Assembly: GCA_905233895.1 (NCBI GenBank)
Contig: CAJOFL010000020.1
Coordinates: forward strand, 1-64,000
Direction: 5' to 3'
From: an uncultured Bacteroidales bacterium
GTDB lineage: Bacteria > Bacteroidota > Bacteroidia > Bacteroidales > P3
Length of the DNA: 64,000 bases
Position numbers and translations under genes: made by a program. Position 1 is the first letter of the stretch, and each line of letters starts with the position of its first letter. This document shows positions 8,692-16,191 of the stretch, in pieces. The notes under the pieces are model-generated. The model was not told the DNA's origin. It saw only the letters and a list, made by a program, of their open reading frames with translations, and did no database searches.

Positions 8692-9354
8692 CTAAACACT
8701 AAATTCCTTTCCTTCAAGCATCGGCACAAAATTGAAGATGCCGAAGCGTTCGATTTTCCATTCTTCCTCGGTAGGACCCAACTTGGTGATGCGGAGCATT
8801 TCCTGATCCACTTCGCCGAGAGGGATTACCATGATGCCGCCCTGCTTGAGTTGTGCCATAAGGGCTTCGGGAATGGATGGCGCTCCACAGGTGATAAGCA
8901 CACGGTCGTAGGGGCCATAATTCACCTCGGTAAGACCCTGATAGCCATCTCCCAGAAAGCAACGGGCATTGTAGCCCAATTGTTGCAGCAGCGGTTTTGT
9001 ACGGTCGAAAAGGCCTTTCTGCCTCTCGATGGTGAACACACGGGCGCCCATACGGCAAAGAACGGCAGTCTGATAGCCGCTTCCGGTACCGATTTCCAGC
9101 ACTTTCATGCCGCGCTGCACCTGCAGCAACTGGCTCTGCATGGCGACCGTCGAAGGGCGCGAGATGGTCTGATCGAACCCAATCTTCACCGGTGCCTCGT
9201 CGTATGCCACCACATCCAAACCCGCTCCGAGGAAGAAATGACGCGGCACATCGGACATTGCCTTGAGCACGGCGGCATCGGTGATACCGCTTTCCTTAAG
9301 GTTTTCCACCATCCTAAGACGGAGGCCTTTGTGGGTATAGGTGTCCTGCATCAT
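8692..9354 (-). CDS. pcm: Protein-L-isoaspartate O-methyltransferase
   Basis: This is a 220-residue SAM-dependent methyltransferase that repairs isoaspartyl residues in damaged proteins. The N-terminal part has VPRHFF and AYDEAPVKIGFDQTISRP, the substrate-side signature of PCMT. The SAM site reads VLEIGTGSGYQTAVL, followed by YDRVLITCGAPSIPEAL and LKQGGIMVIPLG. Its ATG overlaps the thiL stop in the ATGA manner (four bases), so the two are probably translationally coupled. gldD follows 13 bases later. Confidence 0.93.
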   Translation of the reverse strand: MMQDTYTHKGLRLRMVENLKESGITDAAVLKAMSDVPRHFFLGAGLDVVAYDEAPVKIGFDQTISRPSTVAMQSQLLQVQRGMKVLEIGTGSGYQTAVLCRMGARVFTIERQKGLFDRTKPLLQQLGYNARCFLGDGYQGLTEVNYGPYDRVLITCGAPSIPEALMAQLKQGGIMVIPLGEVDQEMLRITKLGPTEEEWKIERFGIFNFVPMLEGKEFSV

Positions 9355-10406
9355 TCTTCTACGCCTTGGAACGACTGGGCACGGAGTTCGATAGTGGTGT
9401 TCTGCGGAGTGACCATCACCGCCGGCATCCCCTCCTCGGTGATGTATCCGATGATATGTATCCCCTCGATAGTCTTCACTTTATCATAGTCTTTCTGGCT
9501 GACGGTGAAGAGCAACTCGTAGTCGCTGCCCCCGTTGAGAGCACAACTGACGGGCATCATGTTCTTGCTCATCTCGGAGCAGACGCGCGACGTCTGGTAG
9601 TCGATGGGGAGACGCTCCTCGTAAACCTCGCATCCGCAATGCGATGCGCGGCAGATGTGCAACACACTGTCGGCCAGTCCCGCACTGACATCGGTCATCG
9701 ACGTGGGAACAATGCCCTGTTCGGCCAGCACCTTGACGATATCCATACGGGGTTCCGGCTTGAGATAACGCTCTAACACATAGTCCAATCCCGAGAGGTC
9801 GGGCTGGAAATTAGGGTTGGCCTGGTAGGTAACCTTTTCACGTTCAAGGACCAAAAAACCGGCGTATGCCGAGCCAAGGTCGCCGCTCACGCATAGCAGG
9901 TCGTGGAGCGAGGCACCCGAACGGTAAGTGACGGCAGCGGAATCGGCCTCACCTACGGCGGTGACTGTGAGCACCATACCGGAACGCGATGTGGTGGTCT
10001 CGCCGCCAACCAGGTCGATATCATAGCGTTCGCAGCAAAGGTGTATACCCGCATAGAGTTCATCCAGAGCCTCTACCGAGTAGCGGTTGCTGACGGCCAC
10101 GCTCACCAGCACCTGGCGCGGAGTGCCGTTCATGGCGGCAATATTGCTCACAGCAACAGCCACAGCCTTGTATCCCAGGTGTTTCAACGGGGTGTACATC
10201 ATGTCGAAATGCACCCCTTCCACCAAAGTCTGGGTAGTAACGAGGGTCTTGCGCGACCCTTCGCCAAGCACGGCGGCATCGTCGCCTATACTGCTGACTG
10301 TCGATATGTTACGATTACGGAAGCCGTCGGTAATCCTTTCGATGAGGGCGGCCTTGCCCATCTGGCTTATCTCGGTACGCCCTTCGTGGTATTGCAGTTG
10401 TTCCAT
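9351..10406 (-). CDS. thiL: Thiamine-monophosphate kinase family (ThiL) with altered acidic motifs
   Basis: The 351-residue AIR-synthase-like fold aligns with ThiL, which phosphorylates thiamine phosphate to thiamine diphosphate: SIGDDAAVLG, EGVHFDMMYTPLKHLGYKA, SNIAAMNGTPRQ, VSGDLGSAY, NGGSDYELLF. Several acidic residues that hold magnesium-ATP or substrate in ThiL are changed. The usual TDxL(V/L)EG reads TQTLVEG, SDxxAM reads SNIAAM, GGDT reads GGET, VSDGL reads VSAGL, and G(E/D)DYEL reads GSDYEL. GDDAAV is intact. The fold is secure, but normal kinase activity is in doubt. It lies two bases after the trmH-like gene and overlaps pcm by four. Confidence 0.8.
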   Translation of the reverse strand: MEQLQYHEGRTEISQMGKAALIERITDGFRNRNISTVSSIGDDAAVLGEGSRKTLVTTQTLVEGVHFDMMYTPLKHLGYKAVAVAVSNIAAMNGTPRQVLVSVAVSNRYSVEALDELYAGIHLCCERYDIDLVGGETTTSRSGMVLTVTAVGEADSAAVTYRSGASLHDLLCVSGDLGSAYAGFLVLEREKVTYQANPNFQPDLSGLDYVLERYLKPEPRMDIVKVLAEQGIVPTSMTDVSAGLADSVLHICRASHCGCEVYEERLPIDYQTSRVCSEMSKNMMPVSCALNGGSDYELLFTVSQKDYDKVKTIEGIHIIGYITEEGMPAVMVTPQNTTIELRAQSFQGVEE

Positions 10407-10408
10407 GG

Positions 10409-11143
10409 TTATCCAATGAGTTTGTCAATCAATATGGCCGCGGCAACGGCGGCGTTGAGGCTCTCGGCGGTGCCGCCGAGGTTGGGGATTGTAACAGGGT
10501 GGGTGACTTGGGCCAAGGCCTCGGGCGAGATGCCGCGACCCTCGTTACCGACCAGCAGCACAGCCTGTTCGCCGGCGAGTCCGCGTTCGACACGTTCTCC
10601 GTCGAGGGTGGCACCATATACGGGCAGGCCGCAATCGGAGAGCCACTGAGGCAGGTCGACATATTCGACACTGGTGCGAAATACAGCCCCCATCGACGAC
10701 TGCACCACCTTCGGGTTGTAGCAGCTCACCGTGTCGCGGCTGCATACGATACGGCGAACACCGTACCAGTCGGCGGTACGCATGATAGTACCGAGGTTTC
10801 CTGGGTCTTGGATGCGGTCCAACGCCAGTATAAGCGGGGAGTGGGGAGCAATGGGCGAGACGTTGTTCTTGGGCCGGCGGAGGAGCATCCACACCTGGTT
10901 CGGGGTACGCATCAGGCTCAACCGCTCCAGCTCGGCCTGGCTCACCTCGTAGAAATCGCCCGATTCCAACCAGGCGTTTCCCGTAATCCATTCCGCTGTG
11001 GCACAGGCACACACCACCTCGGCACCGGCGGCGAGGGCTTCGGCGGCCATCTTCGGCCCTTCGACGACGAACAAACCCTCCTCGTCCTGTCTCTTTTGCA
11101 GGCGATAAGCGGCCAGTTCCTTGAGTTTTGTCTTCGAAATCAC
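10409..11143 (-). CDS. RNA 2'-O-ribose methyltransferase, TrmH/SpoU family
   Basis: The 244-residue SPOUT enzyme has an N-terminal substrate-binding segment (RQDEEGLFVVEGPKMAAEAL) and the three trefoil-knot motifs: DPGNLGTIMRTADWYGV, LLVGNEGRGISPEAL and IPNLGGTAESLNAAVAAAI. These bind SAM and carry out 2'-O-methylation of a ribose in tRNA or rRNA; the exact target cannot be read from the sequence. The start codon is GTG at 11143, only four bases after a TAATTTTG box, so the message may be leaderless. It heads the run with thiL, pcm and gldD. Confidence 0.88.
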   Translation of the reverse strand: MISKTKLKELAAYRLQKRQDEEGLFVVEGPKMAAEALAAGAEVVCACATAEWITGNAWLESGDFYEVSQAELERLSLMRTPNQVWMLLRRPKNNVSPIAPHSPLILALDRIQDPGNLGTIMRTADWYGVRRIVCSRDTVSCYNPKVVQSSMGAVFRTSVEYVDLPQWLSDCGLPVYGATLDGERVERGLAGEQAVLLVGNEGRGISPEALAQVTHPVTIPNLGGTAESLNAAVAAAILIDKLIG

Positions 11144-11147
11144 GGTG

Positions 11148-11155
11148 CAAAATTA
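11148..11155 (-). promoter_or_regulatory. Bacteroidetes -7 box abutting a GTG start
   Basis: On the minus strand TAATTTTG ends four bases before the GTG of the trmH-like gene, with a weak -33 element (TTCG) about 19 bases upstream. Transcription would begin at or within the start codon, implying a leaderless or nearly leaderless mRNA. Confidence 0.5.
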
Positions 11156-11224
11156 CACAAAAAAACCGAACCAACGAACGATTTTTTCAAAAACAATCAA
11201 TCCTCTGATTATCAGCGTTATATA

Positions 11225-11316
11225 ATGTTAAAATTCACCTAAACGCAACAACGCCAGAGGGTTAGACCCACCTTCGCCTGATCAACGCCTGATCAACGCC
11301 TGATCAACGCCTGCCT
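11225..11316. repeat. 92-bp dispersed element, copy 1, with three GATCAACGCCT units
   Basis: Three perfect tandem 11-mers GATCAACGCCT (11280-11312) are preceded by CCCACCTTCGCCT and an AT-rich lead starting ATGTTAAAAT. An equal-length copy is at 59266-59357; by eye about 80 of 92 positions agree, with no gaps and the last 42 identical. Both copies lie between a minus-strand gene and a plus-strand gene for an exported protein. A partly complementary GAAGGTAGGTG follows, so a stem with CCACCTTC is possible. The rest of this roughly 460-base gap (11144-11603) is AT-rich and contains the promoter at 11531. Confidence 0.8.
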
Positions 11317-11530
11317 TTCTCCGACAGGAGGAAGGTAGGTGAACGCGACCCAATCACAAATATTTTTTTATCAAAAAGAATTATTTTTGTCAAAAATGGT
11401 GAATTTTTGCCTGGAGGGCAGACCGAAAACAGCGTTTTCATAGCACTGACAACGGAACGCTACAAATAATATTATTTATAACTAATTATATTTCAAGCAT
11501 TTACCCCCCACGCAGTTTTAACAAAAAAAA

Positions 11531-11562
11531 TTTGGATTTAACATTTATATTTCATTACTTTG
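11531..11562 (+). promoter_or_regulatory. Promoter of the FN3-repeat protein gene
   Basis: A TTTG -33 element is followed, after exactly 20 bases, by TTACTTTG, a one-base variant of TAnnTTTG. The ATG at 11604 is 41 bases further on, leaving an AT-rich leader. Confidence 0.6.
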
Positions 11563-11603
11563 CACTCGATATTCATTGTACAAACCCATAAAAAACAATC
11601 ACC

Positions 11604-14600
11604 ATGAAAAAAACTATTCTTTTGTTTATTTTGGTGGCCTTTATGCTACCCGTTAGCACCATGGCTCAAACCGTTTTCCTAGAGAGGTTCGACGGAAGGG
11701 GTGCAAACATTCCTGTCAACCAAACAGGCATCCTCCCCATGGATGGGAATACGGCGTACACCAGTTTCGACTGTTCCGGCACAGTAGCGCTCGAGTTGCT
11801 CGCCATCCCGGACAACATCGTCTACATCCCGATTTTCCCGGGTTCGCCAATCAACACTCTCGCCATGAGTTTCACCACTCATCCGAGCCAAACCGTCTCA
11901 AACGGCTATCTGGATGTGGGTTATCTTATCGACCGCATGGACCCCTATTCTTTCTCCATTATGGAGACCTATAACTGCAGCGACAGCGATTTCCTGTCCA
12001 ACTGCAGCGTCGAGAAACTTGTCTCCTTCGACAGCGCCCCCTCCTATGCGCAGGGTATGGCATTCAGGTACCGTCCTGCAACCGAATCCTCCAACAGTTG
12101 GTTCCTAGATAATATTCAGGTATTTACCCCTAACGGATGCGACATGCCCAGCAGCATTTCCATCACCAACATCACTACAACCTCGGCCGTGATGAATGTC
12201 ACAATGGCCCCCTCGACAACTGGCTATATCATCTACGACCTCGATGAAGATCAATTTATCGACACCTGCTACACAAGTACCTATACTTTCAATTCTCTGA
12301 CACCCAGCACTATTTACGATTATATTGTCTATCCGTTGTGCTCCTCGGGCCGTGGTGGACGAGGCGTATTTGTATCGTTCACAACCGAATGCGCAGTACC
12401 ACCCATCCCCTATCATGAAAACTTCAACAACTGTCTCGACAATGGAAACGTGCCCCTTTGCTGGCTTGCGCCGCTTCCCTCTACCAACACCTGCGGCGTC
12501 TTGCCAGTTGGCAACTCCGAAATCTTTGGCAATTCACTGGTTACAAACAACGGCTCGGATTTGTTGGTATTGCCTGCCCTGGAAGTCGGTTCTGAGGTTG
12601 GCGTGGTTCGGCTGGCGTTTATGTATGTCGGCGGACAGCAGAACGACAGCGTACGCGTGGGCATGATCAACAATGCCGGTACCCCGTCGACATTTACAGA
12701 ATTCGCCGTCGTCCGTCAAGACAGCACCGGCGACTACACTAACGATTTGCGTACTTACTACACATATATCAACACCAGCCTCCTGCCAGACACCGTTCGC
12801 TTCGCTCTTTGGGCTTATGGCTCGGCCAGATTCGACGAAATCGACATCCGGAGGGTCAATCCGTCGTGCAACATGCCGGAATCGTCGTCAATCGACGTAA
12901 GCAACGACACCATCACACTCTACTGGCAGAATCCGGACAACAGTACAATGCAGAATTTCCGTGTTCTATACAGCACCAACTACTCCTGGCCAGGCCTGCC
13001 GGGCTATACTGATTCCGACACCACCACGGTTTTTGTCAGTCAAGACACTACCTTGACCCTCATTGGTCTCACACCACGAACCGTATTCTACTTCTGGGTG
13101 CAGCCCGAATGCGGCGACTCTTCCGACTGGTATTTCATGGGCCAGGTCGAGGCTCAGTGCCCGACGGGATACAACGCCCCGTACTATCTGGATTTCACCT
13201 CTGGCTATCCAAACCTGGCAATTCCCGAATGCTGGAACGTGCTTTCCTCAGACGCGATGTATTCTCGGCCGTTTGTATTCAACAGAGACGGCATTGGAGC
13301 TCTTGAACTCATGAACCACAATAACTCTTCCACCAACTTTATTGCAATGCCATACATCCGCCTGCAGGCCAACAACATGATGGTCACTATACAGGCCAAT
13401 ACCACCTTCGACGCCGAATACCTTGAAGTTGGATACATAACCGACCCCACCGACATGTCCGGCTTCGTGGTGCTCGACTCAATCCACTCCGAGGAAATTC
13501 GCGATTTCGACATCTACACCTCCTCTGTGCCCGACTCCGTGGACACCATATACATAGCTTTCCGCTACAACAAAATACGTACTGCCCGTATCTACACTGT
13601 CCTTGTGGACGAAATTCCCACCTGCATCCGCCCCTATGAGATGACGGCTGATACCGTAGGCCACAACTTCGCCACTCTCACCATCGACGGCGACTCGACA
13701 ACGATATACGAGGTGCGCTACTCCACCGACAACAACGTCGATTCGGCCAACACGATGATTGTAAGCTCCCTGACATTCACTATCGACTCGCTGCAACCGC
13801 TCACCACCTACTACACATGGGTGCGCACCATCTGCGGTTCCATCTACAATCAGAGCGAATGGAGAACCGGAGCCTCGTTCACCACCACCTGCGGCGCAGA
13901 TCCATGCCCCCTCAACATCCAACTCTACGAACCCAACCCCAACATGCCCGTGTCGATAGCAATTATGATGGGATGTGGAGTCAATGCCTACTACCATGAC
14001 TCTGTATTCCTTTGCAAAATCGGGAATACTGAGAACCAAACCAGCAGCTACGACGAAACCCTCTGGGTCTGCCCCGAAATGGCACCTATAAATCTCCATG
14101 TCGACGCAGGTGAGTATGGCGCTTTCGGCGGATGGATGTTCCAGATGGGAATCAATGTAACCCTGGCCGACAGCACTGTATACAACTACGACGCCACCAT
14201 ATTCCCCCACGGCTCCACCTTCCTCGTGCTCGACCATCCTTGCCCCACTTGTCCGACCGTAGAAAGCATCAATATCGACAGCGTAGCCACCGACCTCGTG
14301 GCCATCAGCTGGACTCCGGCCGACTCTACCGACTCCATCTTCTATATCTATCTTGACAACGTGATGGTCGACAGCGTTTTCGCAACCTATAGCTACACCT
14401 TCACCGGACTTACCCAAAACACCGGTTATTCCATCGGCGTTGCTAACGACTGCAACGGTACACCATCCACCATCGTCACCCGCGACACCGTTACCGTATG
14501 CGACATGTTCGAACCCTGCCCCATCCGCGTCAGTCTCAACGATGCCGGCGGCACAGGCTGGATTTTCAACAATCACGTCCAGGTATGGTCGAACAACTAT

Positions 14601-15605
14601 ATGGTTGCCGACGTACACAGCGCCGCCACGGCTCCCACCATTATCACCGAGGATGTCTATGTATGTAGCGGCGATTCCGTACGTATCGTATGGGTCGGTG
14701 TCGGCAACTCGGCTATTATATGGAGCGAAATGAATAACATTATAGACATCTACAACGGCGACGGAACCTGGATGGGAGGCGACACCGCCATTGCCCAAAC
14801 ACCCGACCACGAAATCGTGACCTTCATGCCCGTCTGCCCGTGCGATGCACCCACCATCCTATCCACCGAGGCTGACTCAAACTCCATAACCGTCCGCTGG
14901 GATGAGAACGACAGCACAGAAGTGCAGATAAGCACCGACGAGAACTTCACCGACGCAATCTCCGTATTTACCAACCTGTTCTCGCACACCTTCGACAGCC
15001 TGACAGAAAACACTGTCTACTACTTCCGTCTGCGTACCCTCTGCCCCATCGGAGGCCGCACCTCGGAATGGGTCGAAATTTTCGACACCACCCTCCACGG
15101 CTCCAGCTATGTCGATCCCAACACCCATCGTCCTTGCCCCGCTCCTGAAGGCCTAGGCGTTCTCTCCACCACCTACACTTCCGCCACCGTCGGCTGGCAT
15201 CCCACCGGCGACGAGCCCGAATGGGAGGTTGCCGTCACCGTACAGGGCGAAGTCCGTCTTGACACCGTGGCCGATACCATCTACACCATCACCGGCCTCT
15301 GGCCCGAGGTGCCCAACTACATCAGCGTCCGCGCCCTCTGCGGTGAGAACCACGTCGACGGCGAATGGAGCGACACCATCACCTTCTTTACCGACGTCTG
15401 CCAGCCCGTACCGGCAACCAGCATAGGCATCGGCGACCTGACCTCCAACTCCGCCTCCGTCTCGTGGCAGACCATGGAGAACTCGCTCGGCTACGAACTA
15501 TTTCGGCGAGCCAGGCTTCTATGTCAGCGATGCCACTATCGTCAACCTGCCGCAGGAGACCCCATTCTACACCATGGAAAACCTCGAGGCAGAAACCGAA
15601 TATGA
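11604..15605 (+). CDS. Large T9SS surface protein with FN3 repeats, frameshifted near 15500
   Basis: A signal peptide (MKKTILLFILVAFMLPVSTMAQ) leads a protein of about 1440 residues made of alternating jelly-roll-like segments and fibronectin type III units. The FN3 units are marked by repeated phrases such as LTPSTIYDYIVYPLC, LTPRTVFYFWVQPECG, LQPLTTYYTWVRTICG and LTENTVYYFRLRTLCP, each ending in a Cys. This resembles large Bacteroidales surface adhesins or enzymes with lost or unrecognised catalytic parts; no catalytic motif was recognised. After GYEL (about 15497) the frame turns to nonsense and stops at 15605, while the sensible continuation (YFGEPGFYVSDATIV) is in another frame. A one-base gain or two-base loss near 15497-15503 separates it from its sorting domain. 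Confidence 0.8.
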   Translation: MKKTILLFILVAFMLPVSTMAQTVFLERFDGRGANIPVNQTGILPMDGNTAYTSFDCSGTVALELLAIPDNIVYIPIFPGSPINTLAMSFTTHPSQTVSNGYLDVGYLIDRMDPYSFSIMETYNCSDSDFLSNCSVEKLVSFDSAPSYAQGMAFRYRPATESSNSWFLDNIQVFTPNGCDMPSSISITNITTTSAVMNVTMAPSTTGYIIYDLDEDQFIDTCYTSTYTFNSLTPSTIYDYIVYPLCSSGRGGRGVFVSFTTECAVPPIPYHENFNNCLDNGNVPLCWLAPLPSTNTCGVLPVGNSEIFGNSLVTNNGSDLLVLPALEVGSEVGVVRLAFMYVGGQQNDSVRVGMINNAGTPSTFTEFAVVRQDSTGDYTNDLRTYYTYINTSLLPDTVRFALWAYGSARFDEIDIRRVNPSCNMPESSSIDVSNDTITLYWQNPDNSTMQNFRVLYSTNYSWPGLPGYTDSDTTTVFVSQDTTLTLIGLTPRTVFYFWVQPECGDSSDWYFMGQVEAQCPTGYNAPYYLDFTSGYPNLAIPECWNVLSSDAMYSRPFVFNRDGIGALELMNHNNSSTNFIAMPYIRLQANNMMVTIQANTTFDAEYLEVGYITDPTDMSGFVVLDSIHSEEIRDFDIYTSSVPDSVDTIYIAFRYNKIRTARIYTVLVDEIPTCIRPYEMTADTVGHNFATLTIDGDSTTIYEVRYSTDNNVDSANTMIVSSLTFTIDSLQPLTTYYTWVRTICGSIYNQSEWRTGASFTTTCGADPCPLNIQLYEPNPNMPVSIAIMMGCGVNAYYHDSVFLCKIGNTENQTSSYDETLWVCPEMAPINLHVDAGEYGAFGGWMFQMGINVTLADSTVYNYDATIFPHGSTFLVLDHPCPTCPTVESINIDSVATDLVAISWTPADSTDSIFYIYLDNVMVDSVFATYSYTFTGLTQNTGYSIGVANDCNGTPSTIVTRDTVTVCDMFEPCPIRVSLNDAGGTGWIFNNHVQVWSNNYMVADVHSAATAPTIITEDVYVCSGDSVRIVWVGVGNSAIIWSEMNNIIDIYNGDGTWMGGDTAIAQTPDHEIVTFMPVCPCDAPTILSTEADSNSITVRWDENDSTEVQISTDENFTDAISVFTNLFSHTFDSLTENTVYYFRLRTLCPIGGRTSEWVEIFDTTLHGSSYVDPNTHRPCPAPEGLGVLSTTYTSATVGWHPTGDEPEWEVAVTVQGEVRLDTVADTIYTITGLWPEVPNYISVRALCGENHVDGEWSDTITFFTDVCQPVPATSIGIGDLTSNSASVSWQTMENSLGYELFRRARLLCQRCHYRQPAAGDPILHHGKPRGRNRI

Positions 15606-15942
15606 GTTCTTCATCGTCAACCGCTGCACCGAGACACTCACCTCTGCCGCCACCGGCCGCATCCAGTTCGCCACACTGGCCGAGACCGGCATAGCCACCG
15701 TCAACCCCGACGCCTTGACCCTCTCTCCCAACCCCGCCTCGGAGATGGTTACACTGAGCGTCACCGGCATCGCGGCGCCCTTCACAGTCGAAGTGGTCGA
15801 CATGACCGGCAAGGTACTCTCCACCCTGAACGCCGAACATTCGACGCTGCAGCTCGATGTCAGCCTGTTCGCCCAGGGCGCCTACTTCATCCGCGTCACC
15901 GGTGAGAACATCTACACTGTTAAGAAACTCATAGTGAAATAG
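15574..15942 (+). pseudogene. C-terminal part of the frameshifted FN3 protein: T9SS sorting domain
   Basis: This frame holds the end of the last FN3 unit (LEAETEYEFFIVNRC) and a type A T9SS sorting domain (LTLSPNPASEMVTLSV, EVVDMTGKVLSTL, FAQGAYFIRVTGEN, KKLIVK). It can be read back to about 15500 without a stop, joining the large ORF upstream, so the ATG at 15574 is an internal Met, not a start. If the break is real, the surface protein cannot be sorted; if it is a sequencing error, the gene runs 11604-15942. Confidence 0.8.
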
Positions 15943-15965
15943 GTTTTAGGATTTTGATTTTACCG

Positions 15966-16006
15966 CATTATGGGGGGCGCCGCACAGCACCCCCCATAAT
16001 GTTTTT
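15966..16006 (+). terminator. Strong intrinsic terminator
   Basis: CATTATGGGGGG and CCCCCCATAATG form a perfect 12-bp stem around a loop of about 12 bases and are followed by TTTTTCT. It is placed 23 bases after the stop of the FN3/T9SS gene and ends that transcript before the next promoter. Confidence 0.85.
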
Positions 16007-16072
16007 CTATGGGAAGTATGGCTTAAAGGAAACCTGCCGAAATTATAACGGCACTCCCCATACGAAATATTT

Positions 16073-16103
16073 TTTGCCAATTCAAAAAAAAAGCCTATCT
16101 TTG
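16073..16103 (+). promoter_or_regulatory. Promoter of the OmpA/TPR lipoprotein operon
   Basis: TTTG (16073-16076), a 19-base spacer and a perfect TATCTTTG (16096-16103) form a full Bacteroidetes promoter. The ATG at 16192 follows after about 88 bases. Confidence 0.75.
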
Positions 16104-16191
16104 CAGACTGAAGTATACCCCGGCACGACCGCGCAAAAGCGGCACAAGGGGTTGATTGACTATATATTAGAAACAAAGTAAATACACAATA

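Noticed and set aside
11280-11312. GATCAACGCCT triplet as a CRISPR array
   Set aside because: The 11-base units are directly adjacent with no spacers, and no cas genes are in the window.
13479-14810. 443-codon ORF on the minus strand
   Set aside because: It is antisense to the FN3-repeat protein, has a Gly/Val/Asp-rich low-information product and no motif; the plus strand has the signal peptide and repeats.
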